Positions 30,713-40,189 are shown, numbered from the stretch's first letter. The stretch: 64,000 nucleotides of DNA from an uncultured Eubacteriales bacterium (GCA_934434925.1 CAKSAC010000001.1:124001-188000); one strand, 5' to 3'. Translations and numbers: made by a program. Notes: generated by a model not told the origin, from the letters alone.

Positions 30713-32905
30713 TTATTTGGAACTGCCGGTGGAAGGAATTTTGCGTTTTCGATACTTTTCCGCGTCTTTTACGTCGGAGGCGGGAACGGCGCTTTGCAGT
30801 TTTTGCCGGGGTTTGAGAGACATTACGCAAACGCCGGTCGAGGTCCTTGTGGATTTTACCGGCAAAAGCGAGGAGGAAATCAACATTTTCCTTTCCTGGC
30901 TGTCTGTCAGGAAAATATCGATCGGCGCATCTTCGTAGAAAATGGCCACAATGGGCGAAGCACCCGAGAAGACGGCCGTTTGCCGGCGGCGGGAAGATTT
31001 GACGGCATATTTGTCAGCCGGAACGCGTAATCCTTTCCCGTTTTCAAACAGAAGGACAAAATTGTGAGCCGGGTTATATTCATAGAGACATTTCATGAAA
31101 ACCGGATGTTCGTCCTCTTCCATGCCGAGTTTTGCGGGGAGATAATCTCCGAGAGCCGAAGCCTTTACCGGCTCAAAATCCGCCGCTTTTGCGCGGTATA
31201 GCTGTGCCTTGTCGGTGAAGAAGATGATTTCCGGGCGGTTATCGCATTCCTCGGAGCAAAGGACTGCGTCTCCCTCTTTCAGTTTTTGTTCATCATTCCC
31301 GCGCAGAGATTGCAGGGTGATTTTTTTGAAATAGCCCTCCCGGGTCATGATGAAATGAGCCTGATAGTTTTCGTCAAAGAGATCGTCATCATCGTAAACG
31401 CTGATTTCTTCCGCTCCGACAATCTGTGTCTTCCGAGGCTTTCCGTATTTCTTTTTGATTTCCCGAAGCTGATCGGCAATGGCCGCTTTCAGTTTGATTT
31501 CGTCACCGAGCAAAGCCTCCAAGTCGGCCACTTGCTTTTGCAGATCGGAAATTTCCTGTACGCGGTTGAGAATGTACTCCCGGTTGAAGTTGCGGAGCTT
31601 GATATCGGCGATATATTCTGCCTGTACGCGGGTGAGAGAAAATCCCTCCATCAGATTCGGAACAACATCCGCGTCTTTTTCCGTACTGCGCACGATCCGG
31701 ATGGCTTTATCTATGTCAAGCAGAATCTGACCAAGCCCCATAAGCAGGTGTAATTTATCGCGCTTTTTTCCGAGGTCAAACTCCACTTCCCGCCGATAGC
31801 ATCCGAGGCGGAAAGCAATCCACTCCTGCAAAATCCCGGCGATGCCGAGCTGCTGCGGCGAACCGTTGACCAGCACATTGAAATTGCAGTCAAAGTTATT
31901 TTCAAGATCGGTCAGACGAAAGAGTTTGCCCATCAGTTTTTCGGGATCTGTTCCCCGACGCAAATCGAGCGTCAGTTTGAATCCGTTCAGGTCGATTGCG
32001 TCACGGAAATCAGTGACTTCTTTGAGCTTTCCGGCTTTGATGAGGTCGGCAATCTTTCCCATGATGGCTTCGATACTGGATGTGTACGGGATTTCAAGTA
32101 TATCGATGCAGTTATTCTTTTCGTCATATGCGTATTTGGCGCGGAGCGGAATGCTGCCGACACCTGTTTCGTAGACCTTTTTCATTTTTTCGCGATTGTA
32201 GAGCAGATAGCCACCACCGGGGAAATCAGGTGCTTTGATAATATCCATCAGCCGGTCAATCGGCGTGTTCGGGTTCCGTAAAAGCGCCACTGTTCCGTCG
32301 CATATTTCTGCAAGGTTGAAGGAGCAGATCGAACTGGCCAGGCCGACGGCGATACCGAGGTTCGGCGAAATCAGGATGTTCGGGAATGTGGTCGGCAAAA
32401 GTGCCGGCTCTTCCATGGTGTTATCGTAATTCGGAACCAGATCGACGGCGTTTTTATCAATTCCGCGAAAAAGCTCTTGGCAAAAAGAATCAAGTTTTAC
32501 CTCGGTATAACGGGATGCGGCATAGGCCATATCTTTGCTGTACTGCTTGCCGAAACTGCCCTTTGAATCCACAAAAGGGTGCAACAACGCTTCATTTCCG
32601 CGCGTCAGGCGGACCATCGTTTCATAGATAGCGGCGTCGCCGTGCGGATTCAGTCGCATAGTCTGCCCGACAACATTGGCGCTTTTGGTGCGCGCCCCTG
32701 TCAAAAGCCCCATTTTATACATCGTATAGAGGAGCTTGCGGTGTGAAGGCTTGAATCCGTCGATTTCCGGAATGGCGCGCGAAATAATCACGCTCATGAC
32801 ATAGGGCATATAGTTTGTTTCAATCGTTTCCGTAATCGGCTGATACCGGATCTCTGCCTCGGTTTGCGGATATTCCGCCGGGTCATTCTTCTTCTTTCTT
32901 GCCAT
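30713..32905 (-). CDS. parC: DNA topoisomerase IV subunit A-like protein
   Basis: This 730-residue type IIA topoisomerase subunit breaks and rejoins DNA with tyrosine Y133 in AYAASRYTEVKL. The winged-helix core (about 30-150) includes GFKPSHRKLLYTMYKMGL and NPHGDAAIYETMVR. A coiled-coil gate and a C-terminal beta-propeller remnant follow. It lacks the GyrA box QRRGGKG and is shorter than GyrA, so ParC-type is favoured. The ATPase subunit (ParE) is not adjacent. It lies 11 bases after sua5 in a coaE-prfA-sua5-parC unit. The last 40 residues are basic. Confidence 0.88.
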   Translation of the reverse strand: MARKKKNDPAEYPQTEAEIRYQPITETIETNYMPYVMSVIISRAIPEIDGFKPSHRKLLYTMYKMGLLTGARTKSANVVGQTMRLNPHGDAAIYETMVRLTRGNEALLHPFVDSKGSFGKQYSKDMAYAASRYTEVKLDSFCQELFRGIDKNAVDLVPNYDNTMEEPALLPTTFPNILISPNLGIAVGLASSICSFNLAEICDGTVALLRNPNTPIDRLMDIIKAPDFPGGGYLLYNREKMKKVYETGVGSIPLRAKYAYDEKNNCIDILEIPYTSSIEAIMGKIADLIKAGKLKEVTDFRDAIDLNGFKLTLDLRRGTDPEKLMGKLFRLTDLENNFDCNFNVLVNGSPQQLGIAGILQEWIAFRLGCYRREVEFDLGKKRDKLHLLMGLGQILLDIDKAIRIVRSTEKDADVVPNLMEGFSLTRVQAEYIADIKLRNFNREYILNRVQEISDLQKQVADLEALLGDEIKLKAAIADQLREIKKKYGKPRKTQIVGAEEISVYDDDDLFDENYQAHFIMTREGYFKKITLQSLRGNDEQKLKEGDAVLCSEECDNRPEIIFFTDKAQLYRAKAADFEPVKASALGDYLPAKLGMEEDEHPVFMKCLYEYNPAHNFVLLFENGKGLRVPADKYAVKSSRRRQTAVFSGASPIVAIFYEDAPIDIFLTDSQERKMLISSSLLPVKSTRTSTGVCVMSLKPRQKLQSAVPASDVKDAEKYRKRKIPSTGSSK

Positions 32906-32916
32906 TTTTTACTCCG

Positions 32917-33966
32917 TTATAATTTGATAATGTGATGTGCGGCGGCACGGATCATGCGGTTATAGAGAGCAAGGCCGAGTCCGTCCTGTCCGGGAAGAGG
33001 AGCATAGAGCGCCGTAAGATCGGCTTTATCCGCTTCCCGCAAAAGATAAAACAGACGATGCGCCAGGGTCTTCGGCCGATCTTTGGACCCGACCGGAAAA
33101 AGACGACAATCGGGGAGCGCCGAAAAGGTTTCGACATCCTCGTCATAGCAGAGAACGCCGAATCTTCCCGTTTGGTTTCGGAGATAAGCCAGACACCGGC
33201 CGGGATCGCCGTCGAGCAGATAAAAAGGAACGGCGGGAGCGTAATGCTTGTATTTCATCCCCGGGGACAAGACGCGTTCTCCGGGGGCGAGCGTCCCCAG
33301 CACGGCCGGCGCAATCGTAAGACGCGAACAACAGGCCGAAAGCTCATCCGGCGTGACGGCCCCGGGGCGCAAAAGCGTCAGGCTTTCATCTTCCTCGATC
33401 TTTACAATAGTGGACTCCAGTCCGATGGCGCAATCACCGCCGTTTATAATGATATCGACCCGTCCGTACATGTCGTCCATAACGTGCGCGCAACAGGTCG
33501 GAGACGGGCTTCCGGACAGGTTGGCGGATGGGGCGGCAATCGGAACCCCCGCAGCCGAAATCAGCGCGTGGGCGACCGGATGTGACGGGCAGCGTACCGC
33601 CACCGTGGGAAGACCGGCCGTGACGGTTTTCGGAATAAGGGGTCGGGCCGGCAGGATGACTGTCAGCGGGCCGGGCATAAAAGCCTCGGCAAGGCGGTAA
33701 TAGAGCGGGGTGGTGTATGTATATTGTTCGGCATCTTCCGGGGATGCGATGTGGATGATGAGCGGGTTATCGGCCGGGCGACCTTTGGCCGCATAAATTC
33801 TTCCGGCAGCCGCAGGGTCCAGCGCGTTCCCGCCGAGACCGTAGACAGTTTCCGTCGGAAAGACGACCAGTCCGCCGGATCGAAGCACCTCGCCGGGATG
33901 AGAGAGCGTTTTCGGCGAAATTTCTTTCTGCCCCGGAATAAGTTCCATTATTTCTGTTTTTTTCAT
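32917..33966 (-). CDS. Threonylcarbamoyl-AMP synthase (Sua5 type)
   Basis: Sua5 makes threonylcarbamoyl-AMP from threonine, bicarbonate and ATP for t6A modification of ANN-decoding tRNAs. The 349-residue protein has the YrdC domain (KTLSHPGEVLRSGGLVVFPTETVYGLGGNAL, then AAKGRPADNPLIIHI and the RCPSHPVAHALI loop). It also has the C-terminal Sua5 domain (about 220-349, with SPGMKYKHYAP), which short TsaC lacks. Its ATG overlaps the prfA stop (ATGA). The prfA-sua5 pairing is common in bacteria. Confidence 0.93.
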   Translation of the reverse strand: MKKTEIMELIPGQKEISPKTLSHPGEVLRSGGLVVFPTETVYGLGGNALDPAAAGRIYAAKGRPADNPLIIHIASPEDAEQYTYTTPLYYRLAEAFMPGPLTVILPARPLIPKTVTAGLPTVAVRCPSHPVAHALISAAGVPIAAPSANLSGSPSPTCCAHVMDDMYGRVDIIINGGDCAIGLESTIVKIEEDESLTLLRPGAVTPDELSACCSRLTIAPAVLGTLAPGERVLSPGMKYKHYAPAVPFYLLDGDPGRCLAYLRNQTGRFGVLCYDEDVETFSALPDCRLFPVGSKDRPKTLAHRLFYLLREADKADLTALYAPLPGQDGLGLALYNRMIRAAAHHIIKL

Positions 33967-35033
33967 GTTGTTTTCAGCTTCCTGGCCATGTCTGCTTCGG
34001 TCAATGCGGTCAGCATTTCATCAATGTTTCCGTTCAAAAAGGAAAAAATGTCATATAAGGACATCCCGATCCGATGATCTGTTACACGTCCTTGCGGAAA
34101 ATTATAAGTGCGGATTTTTTCGCTTCTGTCTCCGGTTCCGATCTGGCTTTTCCGCTCTTCGGCCAAGGCGCGTTCGCGTTTTTCGTTTTCTAAGCCCATC
34201 AGTTTCGTCCGCAGAAGTCGAAGGGCCGCTTCTTTGTTTTGCAGTTGACTTCTCTGCGTCTGGCTGGTGACGACGATGCCGGTGGGAATATGAAGTATCC
34301 GGACAGCGGATTCGGTTTTGTTGATATGCTGCCCGCCTGCGCCGCTGCTCTTCATGCTTTCAATATGAAGTTCGCCCATGTCGATGACCAGAGGATCGCT
34401 CCCTTCGGCCTCAGGCAGCACCGCTACGGTTACCGTGGAAGTATGAATGCGCCCTTGCGTTTCGGTTTTCGGAATTCGCTGTACCCGGTGCACGCCGCTT
34501 TCAAATTTCAGTTTTGCAAATGCCCCGTTCCCGACGACGCGGAAAATAATCTCACGGTATCCGCCGAGTTCGGTTTCGTTACTTCCGATCACCTCGGTCG
34601 TATAGCCGTGTCCGTCTCCGTACATCCTGTACATCCGGAAGAGATCGCGTGCAAAGAGGGCAGCCTCTTCCCCGCCGGCTCCGGCACGGATTTCCATGAC
34701 GGCGTTCCGATCGTCTTCGCGGTCTTTCGGAATCAGGAATGCCCGGAGTTTTTCAAGGAGGCTTTCGCTTTCGCGGTGCTTTTCCGCCGCTTCCTCTGCC
34801 GCAAAACGGCGGAGTTCCGGTTCCTGGCCCGGATCGGCGGAGATTCGATCGGCTTCCTCTTGTTCACGTTTGGCCGCGAGATAGGCGCGATAGGTATCGG
34901 CAATCGGAGAAAGCCGGTTGTATTCTTTGAGAAGATCCCGGTATGTATCCGGGGTGGGCGCGGGTTCCCCGGAGGCAAGGCGCGCCTCCAGTTCCGCCAC
35001 CCGGAGCGCGATCTCTTCAAACTGTTTTTCCAT
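33963..35033 (-). CDS. prfA: Peptide chain release factor 1
   Basis: RF1 reads UAA and UAG and triggers peptide release. The 356-residue protein has the GGQ motif in KSSGAGGQHINKTESAVR and the UAG-reading region near ETQGRIHTSTVTVAVLPE (PAT-like loop replaced locally; RF1 type by overall sequence). ATG at 35033 overlaps the preceding stop as TGATG, so translation is probably coupled; no independent Shine-Dalgarno is visible. An upstream TTG at 35045 is unlikely. No prmC methyltransferase lies next to it. Confidence 0.94.
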   Translation of the reverse strand: MEKQFEEIALRVAELEARLASGEPAPTPDTYRDLLKEYNRLSPIADTYRAYLAAKREQEEADRISADPGQEPELRRFAAEEAAEKHRESESLLEKLRAFLIPKDREDDRNAVMEIRAGAGGEEAALFARDLFRMYRMYGDGHGYTTEVIGSNETELGGYREIIFRVVGNGAFAKLKFESGVHRVQRIPKTETQGRIHTSTVTVAVLPEAEGSDPLVIDMGELHIESMKSSGAGGQHINKTESAVRILHIPTGIVVTSQTQRSQLQNKEAALRLLRTKLMGLENEKRERALAEERKSQIGTGDRSEKIRTYNFPQGRVTDHRIGMSLYDIFSFLNGNIDEMLTALTEADMARKLKTT

Positions 35034-36433
35034 CAGTCGCGGCAAAAAGCGGAGAAAGCTTCATGCAGAGCATACAAATCCGCCTTTGAGATGATTTCAT
35101 AGGGGGCATGCATGGAGATAACGGGCAGGCCGAGATCAACGGTGTCGATATTCTGTTCGGCAATATACATTGCGACCGTTCCGCCGCCGCCTATATCGAC
35201 CTTGCCGAGTTCGGCCGGTTGCCAGCTTACATGATTCTGCGCAAATATCCGCCGGATAAAACCGACGTATTCCGCCGAAGCATCATTGGAACCGGATTTC
35301 CCGCGGGAACCGGTAAATTTGCTCATGGCAGGACCTTTGGAAATCATGGCACTGTTGCGCTTTTCATAAACATCCGCATAATTCGGATCGAACGCGGCGT
35401 TCACATCGGCGGAAAGACATTTGGAAGCGTGGCGCATGGCCGACGGATTTTGACCGAGGGAACGCGCGATTTCCTCCATCAGATCGGCGAACAGACGGCA
35501 TTGCAACCCGGTATTTCCGTTACTGCCGATCTCTTCTTTGTCCGCAAGAACCACAAAAAGCGTGTGCTTTGTTTCTTCTGCGGAGAAAAGCGCCGTCAGT
35601 GCGGGGTAAGCGCAACAACGGTCGTCATGGCCGTATCCGACCAAAAAGGCACGGTCAAGGCCCGCATCCCGGCATTTTCCGGCAGGAACGGCTGAAAGTT
35701 CCGCGCTGACAAAATCCTCTTCGCTGATTCCGTATTTTTCATGAAGAATACGCAAAACATTCAGTTTGATTGCGTTTTCTTCTTCCCCGGATGGCACCGG
35801 AATTCCGCCGACCAGCAGATTGAGGGTTTCCCCGCTGATGGCCTTTCCCAGAGGCTTCGCCGCCTGCTCCTGCCCGAGATGCGGGAGAAGATCGTTGATA
35901 TAGAAGACCGGTTCACTTTCCTCTTCTCCGATACAGACATCCGCCTGACTGCCGTCCGCGCGGATTATGACGCCGTGGAGCGCAAGCGGAAGCGCCATCC
36001 ATTGGTACTTCTTGATGCCGCCGTAATAATGCGTTTTGAGAAAGCTCATGCCGCCTTCTTCGTAGAGCGGGTTTTGTTTCAGATCCAGCCGAGGCGAATC
36101 GATATGCGCGGCAAGGACCCGCAAACCGTCTTCCGCAAGCGGAGCCGTTCCGATACGGAACAAAAAGATTCCCTTTTCTTTGTTGACAAAATAACGCTTG
36201 TCGCCGGCTTTCAGCACATCACCGAACCGATATTCGGTGTAACCGGCTTCCTCGGCCATCTGTCGAGCGCACTTTGTCGCTTCGCGTTCGGTTTTGGCGG
36301 CGTTCAGAAAAGAGCGGTACGCCTCCGCATAGGAGAAGATTTTATTTAGTTTTTCCTCAGTGATATCTTTGTAAATGCTTTCCCGCGTGCAAAGCAACCC
36401 GGAAACCTCGTTTTTTTTCTTTTCAGCGGACAT
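35033..36433 (-). CDS. M18 family aminopeptidase
   Basis: This 466-residue cytosolic metallo-aminopeptidase has the M18 metal-binding motifs AAHIDSPRLDLKQNP, VVLADKEEIGSNGNTG and VISMHAPYEIISKADLY, plus SADVNAAFDPNYADVYE. The family releases N-terminal acidic or neutral residues and forms dodecamers. Length is typical of the bacterial ApeA group (about 460). It begins one base after the coaE stop and ends overlapping the prfA start. The family assignment is firm, the substrate preference is not. Confidence 0.93.
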   Translation of the reverse strand: MSAEKKKNEVSGLLCTRESIYKDITEEKLNKIFSYAEAYRSFLNAAKTEREATKCARQMAEEAGYTEYRFGDVLKAGDKRYFVNKEKGIFLFRIGTAPLAEDGLRVLAAHIDSPRLDLKQNPLYEEGGMSFLKTHYYGGIKKYQWMALPLALHGVIIRADGSQADVCIGEEESEPVFYINDLLPHLGQEQAAKPLGKAISGETLNLLVGGIPVPSGEEENAIKLNVLRILHEKYGISEEDFVSAELSAVPAGKCRDAGLDRAFLVGYGHDDRCCAYPALTALFSAEETKHTLFVVLADKEEIGSNGNTGLQCRLFADLMEEIARSLGQNPSAMRHASKCLSADVNAAFDPNYADVYEKRNSAMISKGPAMSKFTGSRGKSGSNDASAEYVGFIRRIFAQNHVSWQPAELGKVDIGGGGTVAMYIAEQNIDTVDLGLPVISMHAPYEIISKADLYALHEAFSAFCRD

Positions 36434-36434
36434 G

Positions 36435-37049
36435 TTATTCTCCTTTCATCGCAAGCCCGAGGCAGAACGCACGGACTTTTTCTTTCAGTTCTTCCCGCGT
36501 ACCGTTGTTTTCCAGCTGGTAATCGGTATGGTCGCGTAAATATATTTCATCCGGTTGCGCGTCGATCCGCGCTTCGGCTTCATTGCGGGAAAAGCCGTTT
36601 CGCGCCATGATACGGCAAACGCGCGTTTCCCGATCTGCCAGAATTGCCACCGTCAGGTCGCATTCTGAGGAAAAACCGGATTCAAGCAAAAGCGGGGCGT
36701 TGATCAGCGCGGCAAACGCTCCGTCCGCCTCGGCTTTTTTGAAAAAATCCCGGCATTCTTCGAGGATTACACCGTGCGTCAGCCGATTCAGTAATTCCCT
36801 TCTTTCACGGGCTTCTTCCTCCGCCCCGAACACAAGAGCGGCCAGAGCGCGCCGATTCAGGGAACCGTCGCCGTTCAGAATGTCGTCGCCGAAAGCGTCC
36901 GCAAGAATACGGGTGCAGGCAGACGGAGACTCCGTGAGGCGGCGATAGACCTCATCTGCGTCAAGGCCCGGCACGCCGAACTCTGCAAAAAAATCTTGTG
37001 CCAGATTTTTACCGGAACCGATCCCGCCGCAAAGGCCGATTTTATACAT
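36435..37049 (-). CDS. coaE: Dephospho-CoA kinase
   Basis: CoaE performs the last step of coenzyme A synthesis, phosphorylating the 3'-hydroxyl of dephospho-CoA. The 204-residue protein has the P-loop GGIGSGKN (8-15), DADEVYRRL, and the lid motif RIMARNGFSRNEAEARIDAQ. The P-loop ends in Asn15 where Ser or Thr is usual; the residue is in the magnesium-coordinating position. Otherwise the family features look intact. It is first in the minus-strand unit under the promoter at 37158-37187. Confidence 0.9.
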   Translation of the reverse strand: MYKIGLCGGIGSGKNLAQDFFAEFGVPGLDADEVYRRLTESPSACTRILADAFGDDILNGDGSLNRRALAALVFGAEEEARERRELLNRLTHGVILEECRDFFKKAEADGAFAALINAPLLLESGFSSECDLTVAILADRETRVCRIMARNGFSRNEAEARIDAQPDEIYLRDHTDYQLENNGTREELKEKVRAFCLGLAMKGE

Positions 37050-37157
37050 ATGTTATTTCTTTCCTCTCTGATCACGATTGCAAGCGTCCGGAATCTGAGC
37101 GGTGTAGCCGAAAGGCCCATCCGGAAACCGAAATCGTCATGTCGGAATTATTATATC

Positions 37158-37187
37158 ATTATATAACGGATAAGCACCTTTTGTCAA
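37158..37187 (-). promoter_or_regulatory. Promoter of the coaE unit
   Basis: On the minus strand TTGACA (37182-37187), 18 bases and TATAAT (37158-37163) lie about 110 bases before coaE. It is back-to-back with the plus-strand promoter at 37225-37253. Confidence 0.78.
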
Positions 37188-37224
37188 GAAAAGTGACAGA
37201 AACCTTAAAAAAACGCGGCATTCC

Positions 37225-37253
37225 TTGACTTTGCAGTAAGAATATGATATATT
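37225..37253 (+). promoter_or_regulatory. Promoter of the tmcAL gene
   Basis: TTGACT (37225-37230), 17 bases and TATATT (37248-37253) lie 70 bases before the ATG at 37323. Confidence 0.78.
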
Positions 37254-37322
37254 ATTTTATTGTAGCGATCTGTCTGGTCGCCCGTCTCCCTGCCAATGAG
37301 TGTGATGCAAAGGAGTCCATGC

Positions 37323-38513
37323 ATGAAGAGCTGTGCCGTGATTTGCGAATTCAACCTTTTTCATAACGGCCATGCCTCTCTTTTGCAAAGTATCCGCCGT
37401 GAATTCGGGGAAGATACCTGTATCATTGCCCTGATGAGCGGGAATTATACCGAGCGCGGCGATATTGCCATTGCCGACAAGTTTCTCCGTGCGGAAGCGG
37501 CGGTATATGGTGGTGCCGACCTGGTGCTGGAAATCCCCTTCCCTTTTTCTTCCGCCAGTGCGGAACATTATGCAAGGATCGGGGTCGCCATGGCAGAAAT
37601 GCTGAACGGAGTGGATTATCTCGCTTTCGGAAGCGAAAGCGGCGATATGATGACGCTTGAAACCGCGGCCGTGAGATCGGATTCTCCCGAATTCAAAAAC
37701 AGCCTGCGCGAGGCTTTGCGCGCGCAGGAGAATAAAACGCAGGGATACGCCCGACTTTGCTATGAAGTATATGCTTCGCTCTATGGCCGTGAAGAAGCTG
37801 CCGTTCTTCTTACCCCCAATAATATGCTGGCCATCCAGTATCTGCGGGCTTTGAAACGCATCGGCTCTTCAATCAGACCTTTCACCGTCCGCCGGACGGA
37901 TGATCATCATGGCAAAAACCTTCGCACAACCACTTCGTCTTCCGCCATACGGGAAAGCCTTTTGCGCGGAAAATCCGAAGAGGCCTTCCGCGCCATGCCG
38001 GAAGACGTGGCCTCCGTCTATCGCCGCGCTTTACGGGAAGGACTTCTCCCCGTTCGTCCGGAGGCGCTTTCCTCTGTGCTTTTAGCACATTTCCGCTGTT
38101 CTTCTCCCCCTGCCGGGGATGGGATCGGATATCGGTTCCTTCATGCTTCCCGGCGGGTATCTACGATAGAAGAAGCCCTGTCGCTCGTTGCAACAAAACG
38201 CTATACGAACGCCTATTTGCGCCGCGCTATGTGGTACCGCTATTTCGGGATTGCCTCGCCCGACAATATGTGCTGTATACGATATACGCAAATTCTCGGC
38301 ATGAACGGCCGCGGGCAAAAAAAACTCGCCGAACTGCGTGGGCGTACCCATATCAGCCTGTTGACAAAGCCGGCTGATGCCATCGCTCTCGATCCTCCCG
38401 CAAAAGAACAGGCCGCCCTTGCCGCAAAAGCCGATTCGGTCTTTGCGCTTGCGCTCCCTTCGCCTTTCCCGGGAGATTACGCGCTTCGCCGGGGGCCGTT
38501 CCGAAAAAAATAG
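37323..38513 (+). CDS. tmcAL: tRNA(Met) cytidine acetate ligase (TmcAL/YlbM family)
   Basis: TmcAL uses ATP and acetate to acetylate the wobble cytidine of elongator tRNA-Met. The 396-residue protein has an N-terminal HIGH-like nucleotidyltransferase motif (ICEFNLFHNGHASLLQ) followed by IIALMSGNYTERGDIAIADKFLRAEAAVYGGADLVLEIP, the well-conserved YlbM core. It also has a helical C-terminal tRNA-binding part. The ATG at 37323 has AAAGGAGT upstream. It stands alone after its own promoter, followed by a small unknown gene with a separate promoter. Confidence 0.92.
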   Translation: MKSCAVICEFNLFHNGHASLLQSIRREFGEDTCIIALMSGNYTERGDIAIADKFLRAEAAVYGGADLVLEIPFPFSSASAEHYARIGVAMAEMLNGVDYLAFGSESGDMMTLETAAVRSDSPEFKNSLREALRAQENKTQGYARLCYEVYASLYGREEAAVLLTPNNMLAIQYLRALKRIGSSIRPFTVRRTDDHHGKNLRTTTSSSAIRESLLRGKSEEAFRAMPEDVASVYRRALREGLLPVRPEALSSVLLAHFRCSSPPAGDGIGYRFLHASRRVSTIEEALSLVATKRYTNAYLRRAMWYRYFGIASPDNMCCIRYTQILGMNGRGQKKLAELRGRTHISLLTKPADAIALDPPAKEQAALAAKADSVFALALPSPFPGDYALRRGPFRKK

Positions 38514-38558
38514 CGCATTTTGCCGATTGTTCTCTCCGCACTACTTTTGTCGAATGGA

Positions 38559-38587
38559 TTGACAAATATTGGAAGTCGTGATAGGAT
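38559..38587 (+). promoter_or_regulatory. Promoter of the 95-residue hypothetical gene
   Basis: TTGACA (38559-38564), 17 bases and TAGGAT (38582-38587) lie 50 bases before the ATG at 38638. Confidence 0.7.
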
Positions 38588-38637
38588 GATTGGTGAAAAG
38601 GACGGGCAGTTATTTTCAGTATCTGAAAGGAGTTTAC

Positions 38638-38925
38638 ATGGAAGCCATCGGTATCAAAGGCAAGTTTCTTGAATACAAAGGAAAGCCCCTTGTCCGCCAG
38701 GGGAACGAAATTTATTACGGAGACATGGCCGAAAAATACTACTTATTCCTTATGATTATGTCTGCGAAAGAGGATGCCGCCCTTGGTCTTGAGATTCCTG
38801 ACAAAGTCATGGTCCAGGTTCTTTCTACCGAGAGCCATAAGCCACTCAAGCAAACAGTTGCAAAAGGTCTTTGCGAGGCTTTTGACTTAGGAACTGCCTG
38901 GCTCGAAAGAGCAAACAAAAACTAA
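38638..38925 (+). CDS. Small conserved hypothetical protein
   Basis: This 95-residue soluble protein reads MEAIGIKGKFLEYKGKPLVRQ then a helix-rich part with YYLFLMIMSAKED and a C-terminal DLGTAWLERA. I do not recognise the family, although it looks like a widespread small clostridial protein rather than noise. It has a strong ribosome site (GAAAGGAG), a clear promoter and biased codon use. It may be co-transcribed with the lipoprotein gene 50 bases downstream. Confidence 0.6.
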   Translation: MEAIGIKGKFLEYKGKPLVRQGNEIYYGDMAEKYYLFLMIMSAKEDAALGLEIPDKVMVQVLSTESHKPLKQTVAKGLCEAFDLGTAWLERANKN

Positions 38926-38974
38926 CCGTTTTCCTTTTCAGATTGCCGGTCAAACGACCGAGGAGGTAGCAATT

Positions 38975-40069
38975 TTGAAAATGAAACACCGCATTTTATT
39001 CTTCCCTGCCGCATTGATGTTATTCCTGCTGTTCACAGCGGGGCTGACGTCTTGCGAATTCGGTTCCATCGCCATCGGCATTCCGCGGACCACCCCGCCC
39101 GCCAATACGGTTTTTCAACCGCTGGACGAGCCGCCGGTTTCCGGTCCGCAGACAAACGATGAAGATTCCCCCCAAGCGACCGTGACGACAAAGGCAGAGA
39201 CTCCTCCCGTAACCGAGGCACCAAAAGCGCAGGTCTTTTATCACCCTTTGTCTGCTTTACCTGTCGGCAAAGCCGTGGCGGAAAAACGGCCGATCGCGCT
39301 CTCGTTGGACGGAAGCGGTCTTTTTGCTCTCTCCGCCCCGCATTTTCTCCTGGAAGGACCTGTGGAAAGCGGGAAAACGCGCTATCTTTACCTGACATGC
39401 GATGACCCATCGGAACTCCGGCGGGATGAGATTCTGTCTACACGTCCGTATTTTGCGGCGCTTGCGCATGATTTTTATGCCATATCGGCGTACCGCGGAA
39501 CATCCGATGACGGCAGGGAATCCTCGGCTTTTCTCTATGATACGCTGGATTTTTCCCGCCCGGAGATTGCCGATGTTTCGCTTTCGGTCGCGCTGAAAAA
39601 TACAGGGTTCCCCAAAAAAATTACCGGCGGGATTGCTCTCCCCTATTCGTTTGTCGCCCCCGGGGAAATGACCGAGCCGGGCGGAACCTACTCTTCCTAT
39701 ATCCGCATTCCTTTTTTCGGCGGGAGCAGTACGGCTTTCACGTATGATTCCCTCAGTCATGTCTATACGCTCCGCGCAGGAGCCAATGACCGGCCGGCTT
39801 TCACTTTCACCAACGTTTTCGTTCTCTTTTTCAATACAGGGATCACGACTACGAAAACCGGGGTGACGCTTTCCATGGACACCGATGCCGGAGGGACCGG
39901 ATATTATATTTCCAACGGATACGCCGTTCCGATCGAATGGGAACGCGATACATCTACGTCTGCTTTGCGGTTTTACGCCGAAGGGGGACGAGAACTGAAA
40001 ATCAACCGCGGAAAAACCTACATTGCCATGACGGATTTCTCGCAAAAAACCTCTTTGATCCTGAACTGA
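38975..40069 (+). CDS. DUF3048 (YerB-like) lipoprotein
   Basis: This 364-residue protein has a lipoprotein signal with LTSC (Cys at residue 27) and a Pro/Thr-rich linker to about residue 85. The DUF3048 domain pair follows: RPIALSLDGSGLFALSAPHFLLEGPVESGKTRYLYL, RPYFAALAHDFYAISAYRG and TNVFVLFFNT. The family is anchored outside the membrane and has no known activity. TTG at 38975 has GGAGG eight bases upstream, better than the ATG two codons later. A terminator shared with galE follows. Confidence 0.85.
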   Translation: MKMKHRILFFPAALMLFLLFTAGLTSCEFGSIAIGIPRTTPPANTVFQPLDEPPVSGPQTNDEDSPQATVTTKAETPPVTEAPKAQVFYHPLSALPVGKAVAEKRPIALSLDGSGLFALSAPHFLLEGPVESGKTRYLYLTCDDPSELRRDEILSTRPYFAALAHDFYAISAYRGTSDDGRESSAFLYDTLDFSRPEIADVSLSVALKNTGFPKKITGGIALPYSFVAPGEMTEPGGTYSSYIRIPFFGGSSTAFTYDSLSHVYTLRAGANDRPAFTFTNVFVLFFNTGITTTKTGVTLSMDTDAGGTGYYISNGYAVPIEWERDTSTSALRFYAEGGRELKINRGKTYIAMTDFSQKTSLILN

Positions 40070-40125
40070 ATTTCCGGACGCATGTCTTTGGTCCGTTGTC
40101 TTTTTTGTCAGCGGACCTGAATAAA

Positions 40126-40174
40126 ACCCCCGTAACACCGATCGATTCAAAACCGGCAGTCACGGGGGCTTTTT
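40126..40174. terminator. Bidirectional terminator between DUF3048 gene and galE
   Basis: CCCCCGT (40127-40133) pairs with ACGGGGG (40162-40168), flanked by AAAA and TTTTT, with a 28-base loop. It serves both convergent genes. Confidence 0.8.
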
Positions 40175-40189
40175 CAATGGGGGCAAATA

